DNA of 64,000 bases, taken from the NCBI GenBank assembly GCA_934446355.1, contig CAKSEC010000002.1, positions 124,001-188,000 on the forward strand, read 5' to 3'. The notes beneath the pieces were generated by a model. The model ran no database searches. It saw nothing but the letters and a program-made list of their open reading frames with translations, and was not told the DNA's origin. This DNA comes from an uncultured Oscillospiraceae bacterium (GTDB lineage Bacteria > Bacillota > Clostridia > Oscillospirales > Ruminococcaceae). Made by a program: the position numbers and the translations under genes. Shown here one piece after another: positions 26,443 through 35,080 of the stretch. Positions within the stretch are counted from its first letter, which is position 1. Every line of letters starts with the position of its first letter.

Positions 26443-28422
26443 TCAGCACTTAACGAATACCGGAATGGACTCCAGCGGAGCGTCTGCTTCTATCCACCTG
26501 CCGCCGTCAAGAATATCGCCGCCTGAAATGGGCTGCCACTTTCCTGCGGGGAGGTATACCTTGCGGCTGCGCTGACCCAGTTCCATAACAGGAGCGACAA
26601 GGTAGCGGCTGCCGAGCATATACTGGTCGGAGATATCCCAAGCCGTTTCATCGTTCGGGAACTCATAGAACATGGTGCGCATGAGCGGAGCGCCGTTTCT
26701 GCCGGATTCCTGAATAAGTTCGTGAATATACGGTATCAGCTTTTCACGGACGCCAAGCTGATCGCGCATTATCTTAAACGCTTCCTCGCCGTAGCTCCAC
26801 AGTTCGTTGGGGTGACCTGTCTTGAGGTATCCTCCGCCGAAATCACGGTCGTCAAGCGGCGGTATATTGTAAGGACCGCGGTCGCCGTGCATACGCAGGA
26901 ACGGCGTGAATACTGCAAACTCGTACCATCTGAGCAGAAGCTCACGGAAATCGGGGTCGTTCACATCGTCTGTCATGAAGCCGCCGATGTCGGTCGTCCA
27001 CAGCGGGATACCCGCAATACCCATGTTAAGACCTGCGGAAAGCTGGTCACGGAACGCCTCGAACGTGCTGGGAACATCTCCCGACCAAACCAGCGTGCCG
27101 TATTTCTGAGAGCCTGCCCATGCGCTTCTTATCAGGTTCACGAAGCCAGTCTGACCCTGTGCGCTCATTCCGTCAAAGAACGCCTTTGCGTAGTGCTTCG
27201 GGAACTCGTTGCCGACCTTTAATGCAGGGCCGTTCCAGAAGCGGAAATTCTCATAGTCGTACACTGCGTAGTCAGGCTCGGCGTTATCCAGCCAGAAGAA
27301 GTCGATGCCAAGGTCTGCGTAGTTCTTCTTGCAGGTGTCCCAGAGGAATTTCTTGGCTTCGGGGTTGAACATATCTATCGTGCTGCAGTCGCCCTGATAG
27401 TCGTAGGTCTGGGCTGCGCCGCGCTCGGTGCGCTCAAGAAGTCCCATATCGTTGAGCGCCCAGTAATTCTCACATTTCTTGTCAACGCTGGGCCATACGG
27501 ACACCATTACCTTAATGCCCATGGAATGCAGTTCGTCGGTCATTGCCTTTACGTCGGGCCAGTATTTCTTGTCAAAGCACCATGAGCCCTGATAAGGCCA
27601 GTGGAAGAAGTCGATAACGATAGCGCTTAGCTGAATGCCGAGTTCGTGGTACTTCCTCGCAACGGTCAGCACCTCTTCCTGCGTGCGGTAGCGCAGCTTG
27701 CACTGCCACAGTCCGAGAAGCTCCTCGGAAATATCGGGGGTGCGGCCGGTCTGCTCGGTGAAGTTTTCGACAAGTTCAGCGGGATTTTCGCCTACAGTCA
27801 CCCAGTAGTCAACCTCTTCGCTGTCACGGGATATCCATTCGGTCATGTTCTTGCCGAAAGTAACGCTTCCGACTGACGGGGTATTCCAGAAGAATCCATA
27901 TCCGAGCGAGGATATCACGTAGGGGATAGTTACCTGCGAATTGCGCTGCGCAAGTTCCAGAGTGCAGCCCTTAAGGTCGAGGTACGGCTGCTGATACTGA
28001 CCCATACCGAACAGCTTTTCTCCGTCGCTGCTCTCGAAGCGGACTGTCATGCGCCAGTCGTTTCCGGCAAGGCCTTTCATCTCTCTGCCTACGATCTTAA
28101 GGCAGCGGCTCTCCTTGCTGATAGTGCCGCCGTAGCTGCGGTAGTATTCACGCAGTATCAGCTTGTCTTTGCGGAAAAGGCTGAGCACGCCGGCGAAGTT
28201 CACCTCTGCACGAATGTCGCCGTTAGTGATGGTGGAAAGTTCGTCGGTTATCTTGATTTCCGCGCTGCTGCCCGGCGCGTGGCTGAGTGCGTGGTCGTCG
28301 CCGGTGAATGTGGGATTCTGGGTCGCACGTACACGCAGGGAATTTTTACCCCACGGCTCGATAAGCAGTGTTTCGCAGCCGTTTTTTGCGATAAGCTGTG
28401 CGTTGTTCTGAGTAAATTTCAT
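26443..28422 (-). CDS. GH31 glycoside hydrolase, alpha-xylosidase/alpha-glucosidase type
   Basis: This is a 659-residue protein without a signal peptide. An N-terminal beta-sandwich (residues ~1-220) is followed by the catalytic barrel. The nucleophile aspartate lies in GIDFFWLDNAEPDYAV, the YicI-like xylosidase form of the GH31 motif, and the acid/base aspartate in LVWSGDVPSTFEAFRDQL. Further conserved pieces are FFHWPYQGSW and PFLRMHGDRGPYNIPP. The intracellular location suggests cleavage of imported xylogluco- or isomalto-type oligosaccharides. ATG at 28422 has AGGAG eight bases upstream; a longer reading frame up to 28596 runs through the promoter/operator region and a repeat element and is rejected. 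It is divergent from an AraC-type regulator. Confidence 0.9.
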   Translation of the reverse strand: MKFTQNNAQLIAKNGCETLLIEPWGKNSLRVRATQNPTFTGDDHALSHAPGSSAEIKITDELSTITNGDIRAEVNFAGVLSLFRKDKLILREYYRSYGGTISKESRCLKIVGREMKGLAGNDWRMTVRFESSDGEKLFGMGQYQQPYLDLKGCTLELAQRNSQVTIPYVISSLGYGFFWNTPSVGSVTFGKNMTEWISRDSEEVDYWVTVGENPAELVENFTEQTGRTPDISEELLGLWQCKLRYRTQEEVLTVARKYHELGIQLSAIVIDFFHWPYQGSWCFDKKYWPDVKAMTDELHSMGIKVMVSVWPSVDKKCENYWALNDMGLLERTERGAAQTYDYQGDCSTIDMFNPEAKKFLWDTCKKNYADLGIDFFWLDNAEPDYAVYDYENFRFWNGPALKVGNEFPKHYAKAFFDGMSAQGQTGFVNLIRSAWAGSQKYGTLVWSGDVPSTFEAFRDQLSAGLNMGIAGIPLWTTDIGGFMTDDVNDPDFRELLLRWYEFAVFTPFLRMHGDRGPYNIPPLDDRDFGGGYLKTGHPNELWSYGEEAFKIMRDQLGVREKLIPYIHELIQESGRNGAPLMRTMFYEFPNDETAWDISDQYMLGSRYLVAPVMELGQRSRKVYLPAGKWQPISGGDILDGGRWIEADAPLESIPVFVKC

Positions 28423-28482
28423 ATTATAATGCTCCTCTCTGCCTTGACATTTCTGTCCCTGTTGGTTATAATAATAACAGCA

Positions 28483-28517
28483 TTTCGGCTTAAATTCTAT
28501 CAGTATATTAGCCGAAA
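28483..28517. promoter_or_regulatory. Long inverted repeat upstream of GH31 (candidate AraC-type operator)
   Basis: TTTCGGCT (28483-28490) and AGCCGAAA (28510-28517) form a perfect 8-base inverted repeat with a 19-base spacer that holds possible -10 boxes (ATTCTA and AGTATA on the plus strand) for the GH31 gene. The -35 match is poor, as at activator-dependent promoters. The divergent regulator is the obvious candidate to bind it. Confidence 0.5.
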
Positions 28518-28544
28518 GTATAACAATACTATCAGAAAGGGGAT

Positions 28545-28649
28545 CAGACTGACGATAAGCCCCCATCTTCGTCGTCACCATACTAACAACAGGCATTAAG
28601 CCTAGTTGTTAGTATGGTTCCTAGAATCTGAGGGCTTCTCGCCAGTCTG
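28545..28649. repeat. Short complete copy (B) of the terminal-inverted-repeat family
   Basis: A 105-base element bounded by CAGACTGACGATAAGCCCCC and, inverted, by GGGCTTCTCGCCAGTCTG. The core is a single long hairpin: CCATACTAACAAC and AGGC pair with GCCT and GTTGTTAGTATGG. The common right-end block CCTAGAATCTGAGGGC is present. It lacks the larger multi-hairpin core of the copies at 32183 and 52784. It sits between the GH31 operator and the AraC-type regulator gene and is followed by TTTTTTT, so it may also act as a terminator. Confidence 0.85.
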
Positions 28650-28672
28650 TTTTTTTAGTTGAGGTGATTGCA

Positions 28673-29605
28673 ATGGACATAACCGAACAGCCCGCCGGAA
28701 GCATACAGGATTTTCGTGAGAACGCCGTTCACGGAACGCCCGGCTATCCCATGCAGGTGTATGTGAATCATTTCAGATGGTGCCCTGAGCACCTTATCGG
28801 CTGGCACTGGCACCCTGAACTGGAACTAACCGTAGTGCTGTCGGGCGAGGTGGAGATATTCTTCAATAACACAAGCTGCAGGCTGACGGCAGGCGAGGGA
28901 GTGTTCATTAATGCGAACGCCATGCACAAGCAGTCTGCATTGCCCGACACCACGGAGTATCCCGTGCTTGCAACGCTGTGCTTCCTGCCGGAATTTGTCT
29001 GCGGCAATACCGACGACATTATATATAGGAAATACGTCAGGCCGGTGACGGGGAACAAGTCGCTGCGGTGCGTGCGGCTGTCGCCCGAAACCGAGTGGCA
29101 GGACGATATAATAAGGTCGGTTCGCAGAATTTGCGAGATATCCGAAAGGCAGGACTTCGGCTATGAACTCAGCAGCCGAATGCTTATTGAAGAACTGTGG
29201 CTGAGGCTCGCAGGCAATATCGCCCAGACGCCGTCCGAGCCGCTCGACAGGGGAACGCTCGTCCGTGAGCGGCGGCTGAAGAAAATGCTTTCCTATATTT
29301 ACTCCGGATACCAGAACGAAATGTCGGTCGATGATATTGCAAAGTCGGCAAGCGTCAGCAAGAGCGAGTGCTTCCGTTGTTTTCGTTCTGCGATAGGCAA
29401 GAAGCCGGTCGAGTTTCTTAACGAATATCGGCTGAAAAAGGCTCTGGAACTGCTCGGCTCGACTGATATGCAGGTGACGGAGGTGTGCGTTGCCTGCGGC
29501 TTCGGGCATATCAGCTATTTCGGGAAGCTGTTCAGGGAAAAGTATGGCTGCAGTCCCAGAGAATACCGGAACAGGACTGTCAAAAATCAGCCCGTTCAGC
29601 ATTGA
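28673..29605 (+). CDS. AraC-family transcriptional regulator with cupin sensor domain
   Basis: This is a 310-residue DNA-binding protein. The N-terminal cupin (AraC-binding) domain contains GWHWHPELELTVVLSGEVEIF and the HKQ metal/sugar pocket region. The C-terminal ~100 residues hold two helix-turn-helix motifs: MSVDDIAKSASVSKSECFRCF, then MQVTEVCVACGFGHISYFGKLF and the family ending CSPREYR. I chose ATG 28673, six bases after GAGGTG; a GTG at 28664 is in frame. It is divergent from the GH31 gene and probably regulates it in response to a sugar, which is inference from context. Confidence 0.88.
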   Translation: MDITEQPAGSIQDFRENAVHGTPGYPMQVYVNHFRWCPEHLIGWHWHPELELTVVLSGEVEIFFNNTSCRLTAGEGVFINANAMHKQSALPDTTEYPVLATLCFLPEFVCGNTDDIIYRKYVRPVTGNKSLRCVRLSPETEWQDDIIRSVRRICEISERQDFGYELSSRMLIEELWLRLAGNIAQTPSEPLDRGTLVRERRLKKMLSYIYSGYQNEMSVDDIAKSASVSKSECFRCFRSAIGKKPVEFLNEYRLKKALELLGSTDMQVTEVCVACGFGHISYFGKLFREKYGCSPREYRNRTVKNQPVQH

Positions 29606-29640
29606 TGTGCGTTCTAAACAAGTATTTTTTCAAAAACCCC

Positions 29641-29669
29641 TTGAAAACCTACTAAACCTATGGTATAAT
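29641..29669 (+). promoter_or_regulatory. Promoter of the rrf2-nadA-mnmA operon
   Basis: TTGAAA (29641-29646), 17 bases, TATAAT (29664-29669). The spacer contains ACCTACTAAACC, which resembles a half-site for Rrf2-type proteins such as IscR, so autoregulation is plausible. Confidence 0.65.
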
Positions 29670-29706
29670 TAGAATAACAGTAGAATTAAAGAAAGGGGCT
29701 GTTGAT

Positions 29707-30138
29707 TTGAAAATTTCGACTAAAGGCAGATATGCACTGAGAATGATGCTGGACCTTGCCATACACCGCTCAGACGGCTTCATTGCGCTGAAAGATGTTG
29801 CAGAGCGTCAGGATATATCAAAGAAATATCTGGAGCAGATAGTGCCGCTGCTCAACAAGGCTGACCTGCTGCGCACCAACCGCGGCTATCAGGGCGGCTA
29901 TGCGCTGTCAAAAAGTCCGGATAAGTACACAGTCGGGGAAATACTCAGGGTGACAGAGGGCAGTCTGTGTCCGGTCAGCTGTCTGCAGTACCCCGTCAAC
30001 GAGTGCCCAAGGGCTTCCGAGTGCCTTACCCTGCCCGTGTGGGAGGGGCTTTACAAGGCGATAAACGATTATCTTGACAGCGTTACCCTGCAGGATATCA
30101 TCGACAACGCTGCGGCAGGCGGCGATTATTCCATATGA
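29707..30138 (+). CDS. Rrf2-family transcriptional regulator (probable Fe-S type)
   Basis: This 143-residue winged-helix regulator begins MKISTKGRYALRMMLDLA, the textbook Rrf2/IscR start. The recognition region is ISKKYLEQIVPLLNKADLLR and the wing GYQGGYALSKSP. Cysteines at 88, 92, 100 and 106 lie in the loop where IscR and NsrR hold their cluster, so an iron-sulfur cofactor is likely. The start is TTG, preceded by AAAGGGGCTG. It is followed 41 bases later by nadA, an Fe-S enzyme, and then mnmA. Regulation of that operon in response to Fe-S status or redox state is inference. Confidence 0.9.
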   Translation: MKISTKGRYALRMMLDLAIHRSDGFIALKDVAERQDISKKYLEQIVPLLNKADLLRTNRGYQGGYALSKSPDKYTVGEILRVTEGSLCPVSCLQYPVNECPRASECLTLPVWEGLYKAINDYLDSVTLQDIIDNAAAGGDYSI

Positions 30139-30179
30139 CTTACGGCGCGCTGCGCTGACACATCAGGAGGACGTGTACC

Positions 30180-31097
30180 ATGATAAAGGACATTCAGGAA
30201 AAGATTCTGAAGCTGAAAAAGGAAAAGGACGTCTGTATTCTGGCTCATTGCTACCAGACGCATGACATTCTTGAAATAGCAGATTACGTAGGGGATTCAT
30301 TCGGGCTTGCGCAGAAAGCCGCCAAAGCCCCGAACGCAACAGTGATGATGTGCGGCGTGCGCTTCATGGCGGAAACTGTTAAGATTCTCTCGCCGGAAAA
30401 GCGTGTGCTTATCCCTCGTGAGGAAGCCGGCTGCCCCATGGCGGAGCAGCTTGACGTAGATATGCTCACGCAGCTTAAGCAGAGATATCCGGACTATAAG
30501 GTGGTGGCTTACATAAACACCACCGCTGCGCTCAAAACGCTGTCTGACGTCTGTGTGACTTCTTCCTCGGCGGTGAAGATAATCCGCCGCATGGACGCCG
30601 ACAAGATCCTGTTTATCCCCGACTGCAACCTCGGCGATTTCGTAAAGAAGCAGATACCCGAAAAGGAGATTCAGCTGATTCACGGCGGCTGTCCCACGCA
30701 CGCAAAGCTGACTGCCGCAGAGGTACACGCTGCAAAGAAGCTTCACCCCGAAGCGCTGCTGCTGGTGCACCCTGAGTGCCGCCCCGAGATAGTGGAGCTT
30801 GCCGACTTTGCGGGCAGCACTACCGAAATTATGGCGTACGCCGCTGAAAGTCCCGCTAAGGAATTCATAATCGGCACTGAAAACAGTATAGTTCAGCACC
30901 TCGGCATCGACCACCCGGACAAGCTGTTTTTCCCGCTTTCAAAGGACTGCGTATGTCACAATATGAAAGTCACCACTATCGCCGACGTACTTCACACGCT
31001 GGAGGGCAGCGACGGCTACGAGATCAGCATTGACGAGCAGGAACGCCTTGCCGCAAAACGCTGCATCGACGAAATGCTGAGGCTTGGTAATGACTGA
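30180..31097 (+). CDS. nadA: Quinolinate synthase A
   Basis: This is a 305-residue [4Fe-4S] enzyme that condenses iminoaspartate with dihydroxyacetone phosphate to quinolinate in de novo NAD synthesis. The three expected cluster cysteines are in MMCGVRFMAE (near 57), the CNLGDFV/HPECRPE region (Cys near 200) and KDCVCHNM (near 260). HCYQTHDILE near the start is also conserved. The ATG follows CAGGAGGACGTGTACC. nadB and nadC are not in the window, so the iminoaspartate source must be elsewhere. It overlaps mnmA by 8 bases. Confidence 0.95.
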   Translation: MIKDIQEKILKLKKEKDVCILAHCYQTHDILEIADYVGDSFGLAQKAAKAPNATVMMCGVRFMAETVKILSPEKRVLIPREEAGCPMAEQLDVDMLTQLKQRYPDYKVVAYINTTAALKTLSDVCVTSSSAVKIIRRMDADKILFIPDCNLGDFVKKQIPEKEIQLIHGGCPTHAKLTAAEVHAAKKLHPEALLLVHPECRPEIVELADFAGSTTEIMAYAAESPAKEFIIGTENSIVQHLGIDHPDKLFFPLSKDCVCHNMKVTTIADVLHTLEGSDGYEISIDEQERLAAKRCIDEMLRLGND

Positions 31098-32196
31098 TAC
31101 GGCAGGAAAGCAGACCGCCCTTATCGCAATGAGCGGCGGCGTTGACAGCTCGGTCGCGGCTGCGCTGATGAAGCAGCGTGGCTACGACTGTATCGGCGTG
31201 ACCATGAAGCTGCGCAGCAACAGCGACTGCGGCTGCACTGAGAAATCCTGCTGCACCGCCGACGACGCCGAGGACGCACGCAGCGCAGCTTATTCGATGG
31301 GCATGAAGTTTTATGTGTTCAATTTCGTGCAGGAGTTTGAGCATGAGGTCATAGACAGATTCGTCAGCGCTTATGAGCAGGGAATGACGCCGAACCCGTG
31401 CATTGACTGCAACAGATACATGAAATTCCAGCTTCTGTATGAGAGAGGCAGGACGCTCGGCTGCGACTATATCGTTACGGGGCATTACGCACGCACTGAG
31501 TACCTTGAGGACTGCGGCAGATGGGTGCTGAAAAAGGCGGTCAATACTGCAAAGGACCAGAGTTACGTGCTGTATTCAATGACTCAAGAGCAGCTTTCGC
31601 ATACGATTTTCCCGCTCGGCGACTTTGCAAGCAAGGACGATGTGCGCAGCTTAGCCGAGCAGCTGGGGCTGCTGAATGCGCATAAGCACGACAGTCAGGA
31701 CATATGCTTCGTGCCTGACGGAGATTATGCGGCGTTCATCAGGCAGCGCACCGGCAGGGAATACCCGCCGGGGGATTTCGTAGATACCAGCGGCGCACCG
31801 ATCGGCAGGCACCGTGGGCTGATAAATTACACGATAGGTCAGCGCAAGGGGCTTGGCATGGGCTTCGGCGAAAGAATGTACGTCTGCGCAAAGGATTTGG
31901 AGCGCAACACCATCACGCTTTCCCGTGAGGAGGGGCTGTATTCCTCGGGGCTTACCGCAGACGGCTTCAACTGGATACTTTTCTCAGAGCCGCCCAGAGA
32001 GCCGGTTAGGCTTACCGCAAGGACGCGCTACAACGGCAAGGAAGCCCCTGCGACTGTATGGGCTGATAGCACCGGCATAGTCCATGTGCAGTTCGACCAG
32101 CCGCAGCGTGCGGTCACGGCGGGTCAGGCAGTGGTGCTTTATCAGGGAGATGTAGTTGTCGGCGGCGGCACGATAATTTCGGCAGACTGGCGATAA
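31090..32196 (+). CDS. mnmA: tRNA-specific 2-thiouridylase MnmA
   Basis: This is a 368-residue enzyme that thiolates U34 in tRNA(Lys/Glu/Gln). The PP-loop is AMSGGVDSSVAA near residue 16. The two catalytic cysteines are in MTPNPCIDCNRYMKF (near 105) and HDSQDICFVPDGDY (near 200). ATG 31090 follows GAGG by seven bases; a TTG at 31084 is also possible. The C-terminus ends GGGTIISADWR, and its last codons and stop (GAC TGG CGA TAA) are the left terminal repeat of repeat copy C. The original end of the gene seems to have been replaced by the inserted element. Confidence 0.95.
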   Translation: MTDTAGKQTALIAMSGGVDSSVAAALMKQRGYDCIGVTMKLRSNSDCGCTEKSCCTADDAEDARSAAYSMGMKFYVFNFVQEFEHEVIDRFVSAYEQGMTPNPCIDCNRYMKFQLLYERGRTLGCDYIVTGHYARTEYLEDCGRWVLKKAVNTAKDQSYVLYSMTQEQLSHTIFPLGDFASKDDVRSLAEQLGLLNAHKHDSQDICFVPDGDYAAFIRQRTGREYPPGDFVDTSGAPIGRHRGLINYTIGQRKGLGMGFGERMYVCAKDLERNTITLSREEGLYSSGLTADGFNWILFSEPPREPVRLTARTRYNGKEAPATVWADSTGIVHVQFDQPQRAVTAGQAVVLYQGDVVVGGGTIISADWR

Positions 32197-32422
32197 GCCC
32201 TCATCTTCTTCGTAAGGCGAAAACCTCTAATGCGCAGCGTCGTGCTGCGCTCTGGGTTTTCGCTTGTGGCGTCCTGCCACAACACACATATCGGCAGGCG
32301 CAAACACGATGTTTGCGCTGTTGCCCCCAAAGCCCGACATGATGTCGGGCAATTAAGGGCAACCTGCACATAGCCTAGCCGAAATACCACTTCCTAGAAT
32401 CTGAGGGCTTCTCGACAGTCTG
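32183..32422. repeat. Long complete copy (C) of the terminal-inverted-repeat family
   Basis: A 240-base element from CAGACTGGCGATAAGCCCTC to the inverted GGGCTTCTCGACAGTCTG. It contains a series of perfect hairpins. GCGAAAACC/GGTTTTCGC encloses GCGCAGC/GCTGCGC. GCGCAAAC/GTTTGCGC follows, then GTTGCCC/GGGCAAC enclosing GCCCGACA/TGTCGGGC. A long-range stem, ATCGGCAGGC with GCCTAGCCGA, closes the middle section. It overlaps the last 14 bases of mnmA. Confidence 0.9.
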
Positions 32423-32446
32423 GTTATTCTGGTTATAAAGAAACTA

Positions 32447-32473
32447 CGGTGGACTACGTTAAGCAGTCCACCG
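32447..32473. terminator. Hairpin between mnmA/repeat C and the zinc-ribbon gene
   Basis: CGGTGGACT/AGTCCACCG with a 9-base loop lies between two convergent transcripts. The T-runs are short on both sides (CTTTGTT and TAGTTTCTTT), so termination strength is uncertain. Confidence 0.55.
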
Positions 32474-32496
32474 CTTTGTTATGAGTTTTAATTAGC

Positions 32497-34713
32497 TCAG
32501 TCCAGTGAGTACATAGAAACAGAGTTATCCTGCAGAACTGATATTATCTGCTCAATGCTCTTGAAATCAGCGCTGCTGCTCAGCTTTTCATAAAGCTTCT
32601 GCATATCCTCTGACAGCTTGCCGAGAAGCGAATCATCGGGGTTATTGACGTCTATCAGAGTGTAGCTGCCCTGAGGGTCGGGAGCGACCGAGCCGTTAGC
32701 CTCGCCGACTTCCATGATAAGCATTGACTTTCCATAGCCGGCAGCCTCAGCGCCTATCTTGTAGGTTGCGCCCTTTCCGTTGGGAGCAATGGAAAGATGG
32801 AACTTCAGACCTCTTACGAAGTCTTTCAGTTCGTCAGCGCTGGACGTCATTGCGTCGGCAATGCTGTCGCTGAATGAGATCACGAAATCGCCCTTAAGAG
32901 CCTTTGAGCCGAAATACTGCATTTCGCCCACGTTGCTGTAATCCAGATAAATGCCGTAGTTGGTGTAGTTCGTGGTCATATTGTAGGACTCGTCCCATGA
33001 GTAAGATGGTATCTTCAGTTCAAATTCCGCCCTGCCGCTGCTTTCAGATTCGCCCTTGATATGTACTGCAAGGTATTCAGCGTCGCCGACAGTCAGAGAG
33101 AACTCTCTGCTGTAGCCCTGTGCCAGAGTACCTATCCTGAACAGCGACTGCGATTCGCCGAGGACCGAGTAGCCTGCGTTGACAGCGAAGCCGTTGACGG
33201 TGTTGTCGTTGTTGACGTAGAATGTGAGTTCGGCAGAGAAAAGCTGTGCGTATATCAGCGCAGCGGAAGCACCGCTGTCGTCCAAGGGGGTAAGCTGATT
33301 CTTCAGTTCAGAGGAAGCCGAGCGCAGCGAACTTGCCAGATATGCAGCGTCCTCGCCGGTGGCTTCTGCAAGCCAGTTCATGAACTCGGCGTCGTCAGCC
33401 GCAGTGTCGATTATCACGCTGCAAAGCTTCAGAAGTTCGCTGTAGGTTATCTTGACCTTGACGATCATTCCGTCAAATTCAAGACCGTTGAGCGTAGCCT
33501 TGCCGTTTGTATATTCATAATCGAACTCGTTGAAAACGCTCTTGGTCGCATTGTCGATACGCTTGAGCAGCTTCGAGAAGTCGTATTCGGGTAGGTCTGA
33601 CACCGCAGCGGAAGCTGCCTGATAGGAATGCTCAGGAAGCTGCATTTTGAATCCGACATCTGATACGCCGGGGAATACCACGGTAGCCGTACCGTCCTTT
33701 TCATAGCGAAGCTGTGTTTCGAGCCACTTTTCGCTTCCGCAGTCAATGCTTGCGGCAAGTTCATATGCGCCGTTGTTGTAGACCTCAGCGGACGAAATGC
33801 CGATCTTATTTGCAAAATCAATGATATTGTCGAGCAGGTCGGGGTCAAGACCTGCGTTTGCTATCTCGCTTCTGATCTGGTCACGCTGAACGCTGTCAAT
33901 GCTCGTTTCGGTGGATACCTTAACGCTCATACCGTTCACGCCGGCTGCTTCGTTCATTGCGGCAAGACCGTATTCGATCATTCTGCCGACTTCCTCAACG
34001 TTTGATGCCGTGCTGAATGCAGAGGAATCATAGCCGCCGGAGGTTATCGAGTTGAGTATATCACTGGAACTGTTCGTGCTGCTCATGTTGGAAGCCATTG
34101 CAGCGAACGAGGTGTTCATCGCCTTGGTATCCTGTGCGGCGGACATAGTACCCATGACGAGCGAGTGCGCATAGCCTGCGTCGCCCATCAGCATATGGGT
34201 CACAGAAGCCTTGTTGCAGTTGTAAACTATGATCCCCGTAACGGCAAGAGCCGCAAGAGAGCCTGCGGCAATGCACAGGGCGGGGATAAGCTTTTTCTTT
34301 TTCTTCATCGGCTTCACTGCCGCCATTTCGGGAGCGGCGGTGTAGTACTGTGGCTCTATCTGGGGCATAGGCTGAGCTTCCGGCTGAGCCTGATAGCCGT
34401 TTGCCGCACGGTAGTACTCGCCCATGAGGGCGTCAGTGCCGCTCTGCTGTGACTGCGCCGCACCATAGTAGGGCTGCTGCGCCTGAGCGGTCTGCGAATA
34501 TCCGGCAGTCTGTGCCGACTGCATGGGGTCGGCTGCCGCCATTGTGGGTTGCTGGAACGTCTGTGGCTGAGCGGGCTGTGATGAGTAGACCGGCACTGCG
34601 TTCTCCGTCGTGGGCTGAGAGGGCTGCGGCAGTTCGTCGGCAAGTCTGATACCGCAGCCGCCGCAGAAAGAAACGCCGTCAGGAAGCTGTGCTCCGCAAT
34701 TCGGACAAAACAT
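32497..34713 (-). CDS. Zinc-ribbon membrane protein of unknown function
   Basis: This is a 738-residue protein. The N-terminus is a zinc ribbon (FCPNCGAQL and FCGGCGIRL). A Gln/Pro/Ala-rich cytosolic linker (residues ~30-135) follows, then a basic stretch KPMKKKKKLI and a single transmembrane helix (residues ~143-165). About 570 extracytoplasmic residues without a motif I recognise make up the rest. This layout (zinc ribbon, helix, large outside domain) is common among uncharacterised Firmicute proteins. It has its own promoter and no functional neighbours. The ATG follows AGGAGTAAAAGAT. Confidence 0.75.
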   Translation of the reverse strand: MFCPNCGAQLPDGVSFCGGCGIRLADELPQPSQPTTENAVPVYSSQPAQPQTFQQPTMAAADPMQSAQTAGYSQTAQAQQPYYGAAQSQQSGTDALMGEYYRAANGYQAQPEAQPMPQIEPQYYTAAPEMAAVKPMKKKKKLIPALCIAAGSLAALAVTGIIVYNCNKASVTHMLMGDAGYAHSLVMGTMSAAQDTKAMNTSFAAMASNMSSTNSSSDILNSITSGGYDSSAFSTASNVEEVGRMIEYGLAAMNEAAGVNGMSVKVSTETSIDSVQRDQIRSEIANAGLDPDLLDNIIDFANKIGISSAEVYNNGAYELAASIDCGSEKWLETQLRYEKDGTATVVFPGVSDVGFKMQLPEHSYQAASAAVSDLPEYDFSKLLKRIDNATKSVFNEFDYEYTNGKATLNGLEFDGMIVKVKITYSELLKLCSVIIDTAADDAEFMNWLAEATGEDAAYLASSLRSASSELKNQLTPLDDSGASAALIYAQLFSAELTFYVNNDNTVNGFAVNAGYSVLGESQSLFRIGTLAQGYSREFSLTVGDAEYLAVHIKGESESSGRAEFELKIPSYSWDESYNMTTNYTNYGIYLDYSNVGEMQYFGSKALKGDFVISFSDSIADAMTSSADELKDFVRGLKFHLSIAPNGKGATYKIGAEAAGYGKSMLIMEVGEANGSVAPDPQGSYTLIDVNNPDDSLLGKLSEDMQKLYEKLSSSADFKSIEQIISVLQDNSVSMYSLD

Positions 34714-34796
34714 ATCTTTTACTCCTTAATCATTTGCTGCACAATAACTGGCAGCTTACAAACCAAAGCCTATAATAAAGGTATATTGCCAAATGT

Positions 34797-34825
34797 ATTA
34801 TATCATATTACCTGTTTTTTGTCAA
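34797..34825 (-). promoter_or_regulatory. Promoter of the zinc-ribbon protein gene
   Basis: On the minus strand TTGACA (34820-34825), 17 bases, TATAAT (34797-34802), a full-consensus sigma-A promoter about 80 bases before the start. Confidence 0.75.
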
Positions 34826-34864
34826 TATTTCGATAATGAATTGTTTATAATAAATGCAATATTT

Positions 34865-35080
34865 TTATTTTATCTTCGACGGCGTGTCCGTCAGCCCTAA
34901 AAGATAATCGGCGGTGACATTGAAATACAGCGCCAGAGTGATGATGTGACGGCACGGAATCTCCTGAATGTTGTTTTCGTATTTGCTGACCTGCTGCTGC
35001 GTAGTATTCAGCAGTTCCGCTATTTGCTGCTGACTTGCCTTTCCCTCACGCACCTGCTTTAATCTCGTGCCGATATCCAC
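34865..35080 (-). CDS. XRE-family transcriptional regulator
   Basis: This 71-residue protein is a bare helix-turn-helix domain: RLKQVREGKASQQQIAELL with the recognition helix in TTQQQVSKYEN, ending with the usual ALYFNVTADYLLGLTDTP. The GTG at 35080 is preceded by AAAGGAG eight bases upstream. A longer frame to 35260 would start upstream of the gene's own -10 box and is rejected. The protein faces the gene at 35266 across a shared region with two nearly identical dyads, so it is probably the repressor of that gene and of itself. Confidence 0.85.
   Translation of the reverse strand: MDIGTRLKQVREGKASQQQIAELLNTTQQQVSKYENNIQEIPCRHIITLALYFNVTADYLLGLTDTPSKIK

Noticed and set aside
28423..28596. 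58-residue N-terminal extension of the GH31 protein
   Set aside because: It would be translated from the repeat element and the operator, is unlike GH31 N-termini, and ATG 28422 has a good ribosome-binding site.
32197..32496. Possible RNA gene downstream of mnmA
   Set aside because: The hairpins are explained by repeat copy C, which recurs elsewhere; no promoter of its own is visible.
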